DNA of 10,107 nt from an uncultured Micromonospora sp. GTDB lineage: Bacteria; Actinomycetota; Actinomycetes; Mycobacteriales; Micromonosporaceae. The notes under the pieces are model-generated. The model saw only the letters and a program-made list of their open reading frames with translations. It was not told the origin of the DNA and did not search any database. The position numbers were made by a program, and so were the translations under genes. The stretch covers positions 1-10,107 of the forward strand of contig CALGAM010000057.1 of NCBI GenBank assembly GCA_937951935.1. Direction: 5' to 3'. This document shows, in pieces, positions 1 to 6,095 of the stretch (position 1 is the stretch's first letter; every line of letters begins with the position of its first letter).

Positions 1-36
1 GGACACCACGGTGGACACCACGGTGGACACGGCGGT
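1..36 (+). repeat. Three tandem 12-base units encoding GHHG repeats
   Basis: The unit GGACACCACGGT occurs twice in tandem (1-12, 13-24). A third, degenerate copy (25-36) has GGC in place of CAC's neighbourhood, reading GGACACGGCGGT. Each unit encodes G-H-H-G or G-H-G-G. The array probably continues upstream of the window. An in-frame 12-base repeat of this kind can change copy number by slippage without breaking the gene. Confidence 0.75.
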
Positions 37-156
37 GTCGGCATCGGCGGGGTGATCGCGGGTGCCGCGCTCGGCGCCGCCGGTGGGATGATCGCCGGCG
101 AGTTGCTGGAGGAGGCCTTCGAGGACGTGTTCGAGGACGCCTTCGGGGAGGACTGA
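1..156 (+). CDS. C-terminal part of a Gly/His-rich protein with a glycine-zipper-like segment
   Basis: The reading frame is open from base 1 and ends at TGA 154-156, so only the last 51 residues are present and the true start lies outside the window. The visible part begins with a GHHG-type repeat (GHHGGHHGGHGG), followed by a Gly/Ala-rich hydrophobic stretch (GVIAGAALGAAGGMIAGELL) with small residues spaced as in glycine-zipper membrane segments. It ends in an acidic amphipathic tail with the repeated pattern EEAFEDVFEDAFGED. I do not recognise the family. The His-rich repeat could bind metal and the zipper could associate with membrane or self-assemble; both are inference. It faces the small membrane protein gene at 349-735. 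The hairpin at 254-285 is a plausible terminator for it. The reading frame is well supported; the function is unknown. Confidence 0.7.
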   Translation, partial: GHHGGHHGGHGGVGIGGVIAGAALGAAGGMIAGELLEEAFEDVFEDAFGED

Positions 157-253
157 GACCGGGGCCGGCGCGAAGGGCGGGGGTCACCCGTCCCGCCGGC
201 GCTCCGAGTCCGGCCCGTCCGGCCCTCCGTCACATCCGACGTACGACCGCACG

Positions 254-285
254 CGTGGTCCCCACCGGACCCGGTGGGGACCACG
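254..285. terminator. 13-bp GC-rich hairpin downstream of the Gly/His-rich gene
   Basis: CGTGGTCCCCACC (254-266) is perfectly complementary to GGTGGGGACCACG (273-285), with a 6-base spacer. There is no T-tract on either side, which is common for actinobacterial terminators. It lies about 100 bases after the stop of the first gene, in a convergent intergenic region, and could serve transcripts from both sides. Confidence 0.6.
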
Positions 286-308
286 ATCATGCTCACCACG
301 GCCACAAC

Positions 309-343
309 CTCCGGGCGCGCCGCGCTCGCGTGGGCGCCCGGAG
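309..343 (-). terminator. 10-bp hairpin just after the small membrane protein gene
   Basis: CTCCGGGCGC (309-318) pairs perfectly with GCGCCCGGAG (334-343) across a 15-base loop. On the minus strand it begins 5 bases after the TGA at 351-349, the usual place for a terminator. It has no T-tail. Confidence 0.5.
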
Positions 344-348
344 CGCCG

Positions 349-735
349 TCACCGGCGTCGCCAGGCGTTACCCAGCTTGGCCAGACCGCGGCTGCCCAGG
401 TAGGCGATGGTCAGCAGGGTGACGAAGAACCATGCCTGGTTCACCGGGAACCGGTCCACCCCGGCGGCATCGGTGCCCGTCCAGGCGGAGACCCCCAGCA
501 CACCACCGACGGCGAGCAGGTAGATCCACAGCTCGGAGCTCAGGAACGACGGTTTGGTCTCGTTCCCCCGGCTGTGCCGCACGTCGTCGTCCAGCCGGGC
601 CTGCATGTCGGCCAGCGTCTTCTGTATCTGTTGGTTGGAGATGTGCTGGCCGGGCATCTCCCGGGTCGGCGCGGACTGCATCTCCGCGATGCGCTGCTGG
701 TCCATCGACTGCCTGGACGGGGTCTGCGTACTCAT
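349..735 (-). CDS. Small membrane protein with two predicted transmembrane helices
   Basis: 128 residues. The first 65 or so are hydrophilic, Gln-rich and partly helical (MDQQRIAEMQ, NQQIQKTLADMQARLDDDV), and look like a short amphipathic or coiled-coil segment. Two hydrophobic segments follow, at about residues 69-87 (LWIYLLAVGGVLGVSAW) and 101-115 (AWFFVTLLTIAYLGS), and a basic C-terminus (NAWRRR). The ATG at 735 was chosen because AGGAGG (746-741) stands 5 bases upstream; the frame remains open further upstream, but that part has an unnatural Pro/Arg/Ser composition. I recall similar small unnamed membrane proteins in actinomycetes, but I assign no function. A possible alternative-sigma promoter lies at 845-821, which would fit a stress-induced envelope protein; that is inference only. 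Confidence 0.8.
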   Translation of the reverse strand: MSTQTPSRQSMDQQRIAEMQSAPTREMPGQHISNQQIQKTLADMQARLDDDVRHSRGNETKPSFLSSELWIYLLAVGGVLGVSAWTGTDAAGVDRFPVNQAWFFVTLLTIAYLGSRGLAKLGNAWRRR

Positions 736-1060
736 CTTTTCCTCCTCGGATTCGATGAGACTTCGGCAATGTCCCCTGCCGGGGCACTCACACGCCACCC
801 ACGGTGGGGCCACCGGTTGGCTACCCGGGGGGATGGACCACAAACGAGAACCGGCCAGGGCGCCCGCCCGCCAGGGTGGCCAGGAACGGCTCGTCGGCCC
901 ACCTCCCGAGAGTTCGACCCGGTGCCCGTGGGGTGGCGCAGACGCGAGGGATGTCCGGGGGCAGCCCTCGTCGCCGGTGTCGTGCGCCGGTGGCGTTTGC
1001 CGACCCGGGCACGGGGGACACACCCCGCGCAACGGACAACGACGCGCGAGGTGGTGGCCC
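736..1060. other. Intergenic stretch without a convincing gene
   Basis: The first bases hold the ribosome-binding site of the small membrane protein gene and 821-845 the possible promoter described separately. A short inverted repeat GGTGG-GG-CCACC lies at 803-814. Frames that stay open here on both strands have Pro/Arg/Gly-rich translations typical of non-coding high-GC DNA. I see nothing else. Confidence 0.5.
821..845 (-). promoter_or_regulatory. Possible SigB/SigF-type promoter for the 349-735 gene
   Basis: On the minus strand GTTT (845-842) is followed after 15 bases by GGGTAG (826-821). This resembles the actinobacterial general-stress sigma pattern GTTT-N14-17-GGGTAY, except that the last base is G. 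It would place the transcript start near 813, giving a leader of about 80 bases. The match is short and may be chance. Confidence 0.3.
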
Positions 1061-1456
1061 ATGGGCGGGGAGAACGAGCGGGGGAGGTCGGCGCGTCGCG
1101 CCGAGGGTCGGATCGGGCGCGGCGAGTACGGACCCGGTGCGGCCGACGAGGTGACACTGCCGGTCGACGAGGGAAGGTCGGCGCACGAACTGGACATTGA
1201 GGACCCGGCGGACCGGGCGCACGACCCGGACGTGCTGCGGGACGGTGGTCCGACCCACCACCGGGGCGTGGTCACCACCACCGGTGGAAGCGCCGGACCG
1301 GCGACCAGCCACCGCCGTACCCGGCGGCCGGGCGGCAGGGTGGCGCCGACGACCACCGGGGATGCCACGACCGGGGGAATGAGCACCCCGGCCCGGGGCT
1401 CGACCAGTGACGGATCGGGTCAGGCCGCGCAAATCGGGAACTTTACCGACAAATAA
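1061..1456 (+). CDS. Doubtful small hypothetical protein, disordered and hydrophilic
   Basis: From ATG 1061 to TAA 1454-1456, 131 residues. GAGGTGG (1048-1054) sits 6 bases before the ATG. Residues 22-62 are acidic and more protein-like than usual out-of-frame translation (GEYGPGAADEVTLPVDEGRSAHELDIEDPADRAHDPDVL). The rest is Gly/Thr/Arg-rich and low complexity. I counted about 83% G/C at third positions, which is lower than I would expect for a typical gene of this organism, so coding status is uncertain. There is no signal peptide or transmembrane segment. It converges on helR, with 77 bases between the stops. If real it is a lineage-specific disordered protein of unknown role. Confidence 0.35.
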   Translation: MGGENERGRSARRAEGRIGRGEYGPGAADEVTLPVDEGRSAHELDIEDPADRAHDPDVLRDGGPTHHRGVVTTTGGSAGPATSHRRTRRPGGRVAPTTTGDATTGGMSTPARGSTSDGSGQAAQIGNFTDK

Positions 1457-1533
1457 CCGCCTCCCGATCGAGCCCGGCTCGCCGGTCGCGGCGTGCCGCA
1501 CGAGTCGCCCACGGCCCCTCGGGCTGGCCCGGC

Positions 1534-3909
1534 TCAGTGGATCCGCAACACGCCGAGTCGCTGCGTCGCCCGGGTCAGCGCGACGTACAGGTCGTTGCGG
1601 CCGCGCGGTGACTCGGCCACGATCCGCTCGGGGTCGACGACCAGCACCGAGTCGAACTCCAGCCCTTTGGCCTGGGCCACGGTCAGCATCACCACACGGC
1701 TCCGCAGTTCCGGATCGTCGCCGAGTGCCACCCCCGGCTCGGCCTCGCGTGCCACCGGCGCCAGTTCGGCGACGCGCCCGGCCGGGACGATCACGCCCAG
1801 CCGGCCGTCGCCGACCGCGACGGCCTCGTCCCGGATCGCCGCGACGAGCCGGTCGGCCAACTGGGACCGGTCGACTCGGATGTCCCAGGGAGGTACGCCG
1901 GTGGCGCGAACCGCCCGGGGCGGGGTGAGGTCGGGGTCGATCTCGGCCAGCACCTCGGCGGCGATCTCCATGATCTCGGCCGGCGTGCGGTAGCTCACCG
2001 TCAGCTCCTCGAGCCGCCACCGGTCACCCACGTACGGCCTGAGGACCTGCTCCCAGGAGGAGGCGCCGCCCAACGCCCCGGTCTGGGCGACGTCACCGAC
2101 CAGGGTCATCGACCGGCTCGGGCAGCGCCGCATCAGCATCCGCCAGACCATCGGGGAGAGTTCCTGCGCCTCGTCGACGATGACGTGGCCGAACGCCCAG
2201 CGCCGGTCGGCGGCCGCCCGCTCGGCCGTGGTCAGCTGCTCGGCGTCGGCCTGCCGCTCCGCCAACCGGTCGGCGACGAGCAGGTCGGTCACGTCCAGCA
2301 CCTCGTCCTCCTCATCCTCGAAGTCGAAGGACTTGGAGCCACGAGCGATCTCCAGCACGCCCTCGGCGTACTCGATCTCCGCCTGGCGCCGTCGTTCGGC
2401 CCGCTCCCGCGCGGCACGGTCGTCCTCGCCGAGCAGTTCGGCGGCTTCGTCGAGCAGCGGGACGTCCGCCGGACTCCACCCGCCCCGGGGTTCGCGGCGC
2501 AACAGGGCGCGTTCCGCGTCGGTGAGATTCGGGGTGGCCGCCGCCAGCCGCGCGTCGGAGGCGAAGAGTCCGGCCACCACCTGCTGCGGTGTGAGAACCG
2601 GCCAGAGCCAGTCGAGAACCGCCTGCACCTCCGGCTCGGCCCGCAGCTCCCGACGGATCTCGGCGAGATCCGCCTCGTCCAGCAGGTTCTCACCGCCCAG
2701 CGGGTCGGCACCGATCCGTTCGGCGAGCTGGGCGGCGAGAGCGTGGATGATCTCGATCTCGAAGAACGGCCGGGCCAGGTTGTGTGGCCGTCCCATCCTG
2801 CGGACCCGCTCCCGGGCGGCGGCGATGGTGGCCGGTTCGAGCACCAGGGTGTCCCGGTCGACGTTGATCTCCACCGGCTCGTCCGGCACCCGCTGCCGGT
2901 CCCGGATCGCGTTGGCGAGCACCTCGACCATGTCGAGCCGGCCCTTGATCTCGGCGACCTCGGCCGGTTCGGCGCGGGTGGCGGTGATCCCGGGGAAGAG
3001 CTCCCCGACGGTGCGCAGCAGGACCCCGGTCTCGGCGAGCGCCGGCAGCACCTGGGAGATGTAGCGCAGGAAGGTGGCGTTCGGGCCGACCAGGAGTACC
3101 CCCCGGGTGGAGAGGACCTGCCGGTGGGTGTAGAGCAGGTAGGCGGCGCGGTGCAGCGCCACCGCCGTCTTGCCGGTCCCCGGGCCGCCCTGGACGACGA
3201 GGACCCCGTCCAGGTCGGACCGGATCACCCGGTCCTGCTCGGCCTGGATGGTTTCCACGATGTCGGTCATCCGCCCGGTACGACTGGCGTTCACGGCGGC
3301 GAGCAGGGCTGCCTCGCCGACCAGTCCACCGGTGTCCCGACGTCCGGCCAGACTCGCGTCGGAAATGTCGAGTATCTCGTCGTCGAGCCCGACGACCTCG
3401 CGGTGCCGGGTGCGGATGTGACGACGCCGGCGGACCCCGTCCGGTGCGGCGGCGGTGGCGAGGTAGAACTGCCGGGCGGCCGGGGCGCGCCAGTCCAGCA
3501 GCAGGGCCTCGTGTTCCTCGTCATCGGCGAAGATGCCGATCCGGCCGATGTACCGGCGGGTGCCGTCGTCGAAGTCGAGACGGCCGAAGCAGAGGCCCTG
3601 CTCCACCGCACCCAGCCGACGTACCTGATCGGTGTACATCCGCACCGTGGTGTCACGCTGGGAGCGCTCCTGCTGCGTTCCGCCGGTGTTACGCAGCGCC
3701 GTGGCGAGCCGGCGGCCCGCCTGCGCCCGCAACGCGTCGAGGCGCTCGTAGAGCATCGAGACGTACCGCTGTTCGCTGGCCACCTCCGCGTCGACGGCGC
3801 CGGCCGCCGCGGTCTCGGCGCCGGGGGCGGGGGCGCCGCCGGGTGGTTCCGCGGTGACCGACCGGGTGTGCGGGTGGTGGAGGGGCGAAAGACCGGAATG
3901 CTTTGACAA
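1534..3909 (-). CDS. helR: RNA polymerase recycling motor ATPase of the HelR/HelD family (UvrD-like superfamily 1)
   Basis: 791 residues, the usual size of actinobacterial HelD/HelR. Helicase motifs in order: Q-motif region AEQDRVIR (223-230), Walker A GGPGTGKT (241-248), motif II VIVDEAQELS (576-585), motif III VGDVAQ (604-609), motif IV region VSYRTPAEI (638-646), motif V TVAQAKGLEFDSVLVVDP (743-760), motif VI YVALTRA (775-781). The N-terminal part (about 40-110) is charged and helical, like the HelD arm that enters the RNA polymerase secondary channel. An acidic segment FDFEDEEDEVLD (528-539) is where I would place the primary-channel loop. Family members use ATP to free stalled or drug-bound RNA polymerase, and some (Streptomyces HelR) give rifamycin tolerance; whether this one does is inference. 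The TTG start at 3909-3907 is supported by GGAGAG (3920-3915) 5 bases upstream. The 5' region is AT-rich with unusual regulatory structure. The exact name helR versus helD is uncertain. Confidence 0.9.
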   Translation of the reverse strand: MSKHSGLSPLHHPHTRSVTAEPPGGAPAPGAETAAAGAVDAEVASEQRYVSMLYERLDALRAQAGRRLATALRNTGGTQQERSQRDTTVRMYTDQVRRLGAVEQGLCFGRLDFDDGTRRYIGRIGIFADDEEHEALLLDWRAPAARQFYLATAAAPDGVRRRRHIRTRHREVVGLDDEILDISDASLAGRRDTGGLVGEAALLAAVNASRTGRMTDIVETIQAEQDRVIRSDLDGVLVVQGGPGTGKTAVALHRAAYLLYTHRQVLSTRGVLLVGPNATFLRYISQVLPALAETGVLLRTVGELFPGITATRAEPAEVAEIKGRLDMVEVLANAIRDRQRVPDEPVEINVDRDTLVLEPATIAAARERVRRMGRPHNLARPFFEIEIIHALAAQLAERIGADPLGGENLLDEADLAEIRRELRAEPEVQAVLDWLWPVLTPQQVVAGLFASDARLAAATPNLTDAERALLRREPRGGWSPADVPLLDEAAELLGEDDRAARERAERRRQAEIEYAEGVLEIARGSKSFDFEDEEDEVLDVTDLLVADRLAERQADAEQLTTAERAAADRRWAFGHVIVDEAQELSPMVWRMLMRRCPSRSMTLVGDVAQTGALGGASSWEQVLRPYVGDRWRLEELTVSYRTPAEIMEIAAEVLAEIDPDLTPPRAVRATGVPPWDIRVDRSQLADRLVAAIRDEAVAVGDGRLGVIVPAGRVAELAPVAREAEPGVALGDDPELRSRVVMLTVAQAKGLEFDSVLVVDPERIVAESPRGRNDLYVALTRATQRLGVLRIH

Positions 3910-3932
3910 GCCGTCTCTCCATCGGTTAAAAT
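3903..3932 (+). promoter_or_regulatory. Near-consensus promoter overlapping the helR start codon and pointing away from helR
   Basis: TTGACA (3903-3908) is a perfect -35 box. After 18 bases comes TAAAAT (3927-3932), 5 of 6 to TATAAT. Transcription would start near 3939-3940. The -35 box overlaps the helR TTG start (3909-3907, opposite strand). No gene follows on this strand: an intrinsic terminator begins almost at the predicted start site. A match this good is rare by chance in DNA of this GC content, but it sits in a locally AT-rich island. Confidence 0.6.
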
Positions 3933-3960
3933 TTATTCAGGACGGCTCCTTTACCGTCCT
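3909..3960 (-). promoter_or_regulatory. helR leader with two mutually exclusive 7-bp helices
   Basis: In the helR transcript AGGACGG (3960-3954) can pair with CCGTCCT (3945-3939). Alternatively AGCCGTC (3947-3941) can pair with GACGGCT (3915-3909). The two helices share bases 3945-3941, so only one can form. The second includes the SD-to-start spacer and the first base of the TTG start codon, and puts most of the SD in its 25-base loop. The pairing is seen in the sequence; a switching role is inference. A minus-strand promoter is not clear: TGGCTG-N17-TATGTT (4012-3984) is a weak candidate. Confidence 0.35.
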
Positions 3961-3971
3961 TTTTCTTTTCT
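3939..3971 (+). terminator. Classical U-tailed intrinsic terminator upstream of helR
   Basis: AGGACGG (3939-3945) pairs perfectly with CCGTCCT (3954-3960) over an 8-base loop and is followed at once by TTTTCTTTTCT (3961-3971). The U-tail is on the + strand only; read on the minus strand the hairpin is followed by an A/T-mixed sequence. This is the only hairpin in the window with a clear U-tract. It lies immediately downstream of the + strand promoter at 3903-3932. Confidence 0.75.
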
Positions 3972-4095
3972 CTGAGCCGAAAAAACATAGCGCATTCAGA
4001 GTGGACCAGCCAGACGGGCGTCGCCGCCTCGCCGTCACCCCGAGGAGACACGGTCGTGTCGGCGGCGCGGCACGCGACGCGCGCCGGGGACGTGG

Positions 4096-6036
4096 TCAGC
4101 GGGCCGGCTCGGTGCTCGGCCGCTCGGTGCAGACCGGGTCGGTGCGCCCCACCACCTCTGGCGAGTAGACCACGGCCACGGAGAAGCAGTAGTTGGTCTG
4201 GGCGTCGAGGCCGTAGACGACGTACCCGGTGGAACCGGCGGGCAACTCCTGGAAGTCTCGCAGCTCCTGGCCGGCGCGTCCCGCGGCCAGGACCACCCGT
4301 CCCTGCGCACCGGACGGGTACACCCAGGTCAGGGTCACGCGCGTACGCTCGTCGACCAGCGTCAGGTTGCCGGGCGGAGTGCCCGGGGAGGCCGGTGGGC
4401 GCGTGGCCGGGGAGGTGGCGACGGCAGACGCCGGTGGGCGGGGGTCCTCCCTGCGCCCGGCCAGCCCGAAACCGACCGTCACGGCGGCGGTGCCGGCCAG
4501 CGCCACCAGGACGAAGCCCGCGATGGCGGCCGGCGGAATCCGCCGTCGCGGCCGGGTCGGCCGGGGAACCGGGGCCGGAAGCCGAGGGGAGCGGGGGGCG
4601 GGCAGGTACCGGGCCTGGCCGGCCTCGGTGTCTCCGGCGAACGTCTCCACACCCGGTGTGCGAGGGGACTCCGACGCGGCCCACGCCGGATCCGCACGGT
4701 CGCCCGCGACGAACCCGGGAACGGCCGGCGGCAGCGGGGGGACCGCGGGCTCAGGTTGGCCAGAGCCCGGCTCGTCCGCCCGGTCCCGGGTCACGGCGCC
4801 CGGGGACCGGCGATCCGACTCCGTGTCGGGCTCCCCGCTCCCGCCGCCGGCACGCTCCGGCGGGTAGCCGGCGGAAAACCCGGCACCGTCGACCGCGGCT
4901 CGGGGCGGCGGCACCGGAGGTCGGGACGGCCGGTCGCCGGTCGACGCGGTCCACGGGGGCGGGGAACCACCGACCGGGGGAGCGGACGGCAGCCTCGGGG
5001 GTGGCACGGACGCGGGAGGCGACCACGACGCCGGGGCGGGTGACGCCGGCGGGTGGTGGGTCACCGGCGTCGCGGGGTCGGCCCAGGGTCCGGCCTCGCC
5101 GGGTGCGGGTGCTCCGGAGGCCACGTCATCCTCACCCGACTCGCCGTACCCGGATCCCCCCGACGCCGGACGAGGCTCCGGCGTGGTGTCGTACGTCCCG
5201 ACGGTGTCGGTCGGGGCGAGGTACGGCGGGACGGTACCGCCCGGGTCGCCGAACCGTGGATCGGGTGTGGGCAGGTCGCCGGGGGAGTCGGCGCGGGCGG
5301 CCGGGATCCGGGGCGGGTTCCTGGTCGACGCCGGGGCGTCGGCACACACGTGGTCGGGGTCGGCCTCCGCGCGGGCGAGCGCCGCCACCTGAGCGGCCAG
5401 GGGATGATCGGCCGGCAGGTGCTCCCGGCACAGCTCCTGGGCGAGCGCGAGGTTCTGGTGTGCCTCGACGACGCGCCCGCAGTCCCGCTGCATGGCACCG
5501 AGGCGCGCGAGCATCCGGATGCCGCTGGGATGGGCGTCACCGTACACCTCGCGGTGCAGCTCCCAGGCATCCTGGAGCCGATCCCGCGCGACCGTGCACT
5601 CGCCCTGGGCGTACTCGACGACGGCGAGGTCGGCGTGCGCGGCGAGTACCCGCAGTGACTCGGGCCCGTCGGTGGCGGTCAGTTCGATGATCACGCCGCG
5701 GTACAGGTCGGCGGCGCGGGCGTGGTTGCCGACCCGGTGCAGGACGGCGGCAAGGGTGGCGGCGGCGGCGACCGTCCGCTGGTCGGTCGACCCGTACAGC
5801 CGGGTCGCAGCGGCGTGCGCGAGGGCGGCCCAGCCGTGGGCCGCGTGCGCGTCCCCGAGTGTGACGAGCACGCGCGCCGCAAGGCCGGCCGCCTCGGTCA
5901 GGTCGGGCCCGGCGGTGTCGGGATTCGGGTCGGCGTCGCGCAGCGCGACGTCAAGCAGGTCCCGGGCGCCGGCCAGGTCGCCGGCGGCCACGAGTGCGTG
6001 CGCCTGCTGGGTGAGTTCGCTGTAGCCGGAGGGCAC
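4096..6036 (-). CDS. TPR-repeat, proline-rich, single-pass membrane protein with a C-terminal fibronectin-III-like domain
   Basis: 646 residues. Residues about 5-222 are helical and contain roughly 42-residue TPR units of the kinesin-light-chain type, with recurring junctions such as LYGSTDQRT, VYGDAHPSG and LPADHPLAA. Residues 235-500 are a long Pro/Gly/Ser/Ala-rich linker. RPRRRIPP precedes a transmembrane helix at about 503-526. The last 90 residues (from PPGNLTLV, 555) form a beta-rich domain like fibronectin III, with Cys617 (NYCFSV) and Cys636 (DPVC) that could form a disulfide outside the cell. The positive-inside rule suggests cytoplasmic TPR and extracellular FN3. The role is unknown; scaffold or sensor is inference. 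The start is weak: GTG 6036 has no clear SD, and GTG at Val16 is an alternative. It lies 59 bases after marR on the same strand. Coding is secure, the name only descriptive. Confidence 0.85.
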   Translation of the reverse strand: MPSGYSELTQQAHALVAAGDLAGARDLLDVALRDADPNPDTAGPDLTEAAGLAARVLVTLGDAHAAHGWAALAHAAATRLYGSTDQRTVAAAATLAAVLHRVGNHARAADLYRGVIIELTATDGPESLRVLAAHADLAVVEYAQGECTVARDRLQDAWELHREVYGDAHPSGIRMLARLGAMQRDCGRVVEAHQNLALAQELCREHLPADHPLAAQVAALARAEADPDHVCADAPASTRNPPRIPAARADSPGDLPTPDPRFGDPGGTVPPYLAPTDTVGTYDTTPEPRPASGGSGYGESGEDDVASGAPAPGEAGPWADPATPVTHHPPASPAPASWSPPASVPPPRLPSAPPVGGSPPPWTASTGDRPSRPPVPPPRAAVDGAGFSAGYPPERAGGGSGEPDTESDRRSPGAVTRDRADEPGSGQPEPAVPPLPPAVPGFVAGDRADPAWAASESPRTPGVETFAGDTEAGQARYLPAPRSPRLPAPVPRPTRPRRRIPPAAIAGFVLVALAGTAAVTVGFGLAGRREDPRPPASAVATSPATRPPASPGTPPGNLTLVDERTRVTLTWVYPSGAQGRVVLAAGRAGQELRDFQELPAGSTGYVVYGLDAQTNYCFSVAVVYSPEVVGRTDPVCTERPSTEPAR

Positions 6037-6064
6037 GCCCCATCGTGCGCGGCCGACGACGGTC

Positions 6065-6095
6065 AGTACAAGAGGGTAGTCGGGGAACCTCTCAA
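6065..6095 (-). promoter_or_regulatory. Possible promoter between marR and the TPR gene
   Basis: On the minus strand TTGAGA (6095-6090) directly follows the marR stop. TGTACT (6070-6065) lies 19 bases further on. The -35 is good, but the -10 matches 4 of 6 and the spacing is long. It would allow the TPR gene to be transcribed apart from marR. Confidence 0.3.

Noticed and set aside
736..1386. Upstream extension of the small membrane protein frame (to 345 codons)
   Set aside because: The extension is Pro/Arg/Ser-rich and unlike protein, and a strong AGGAGG sits 5 bases before the internal ATG at 735.
1469..1481. CGAGC-CCG-GCTCG hairpin as terminator between the 1061 frame and helR
   Set aside because: Only 5 bp with a 3-base loop and no T-tract; too weak to call.
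2185..3906. Long open frame (573 codons) on the + strand opposite helR
   Set aside because: It is antisense to a gene with a complete set of helicase motifs. Its translation is Gly/Val/Asp-rich without domains, as expected for mirror frames of high-GC genes.
3951..3995. 14-codon leader peptide (MRYVFSAQRKEKGR) upstream of helR on the minus strand
   Set aside because: No SD in front of its ATG, and a likely helR transcript start would lie downstream of it. Not supported enough to list as a gene.
4047..4060. GACACG-GT-CGTGTC palindrome after the TPR stop as a terminator or operator
   Set aside because: Short stem with a 2-base loop and no supporting context; common by chance at this GC content.
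4056..5690. Long + strand open frame opposite the TPR/FN3 gene
   Set aside because: Arg/Pro/Gly-dominated translation with no recognisable domain; shadow of the minus-strand gene.
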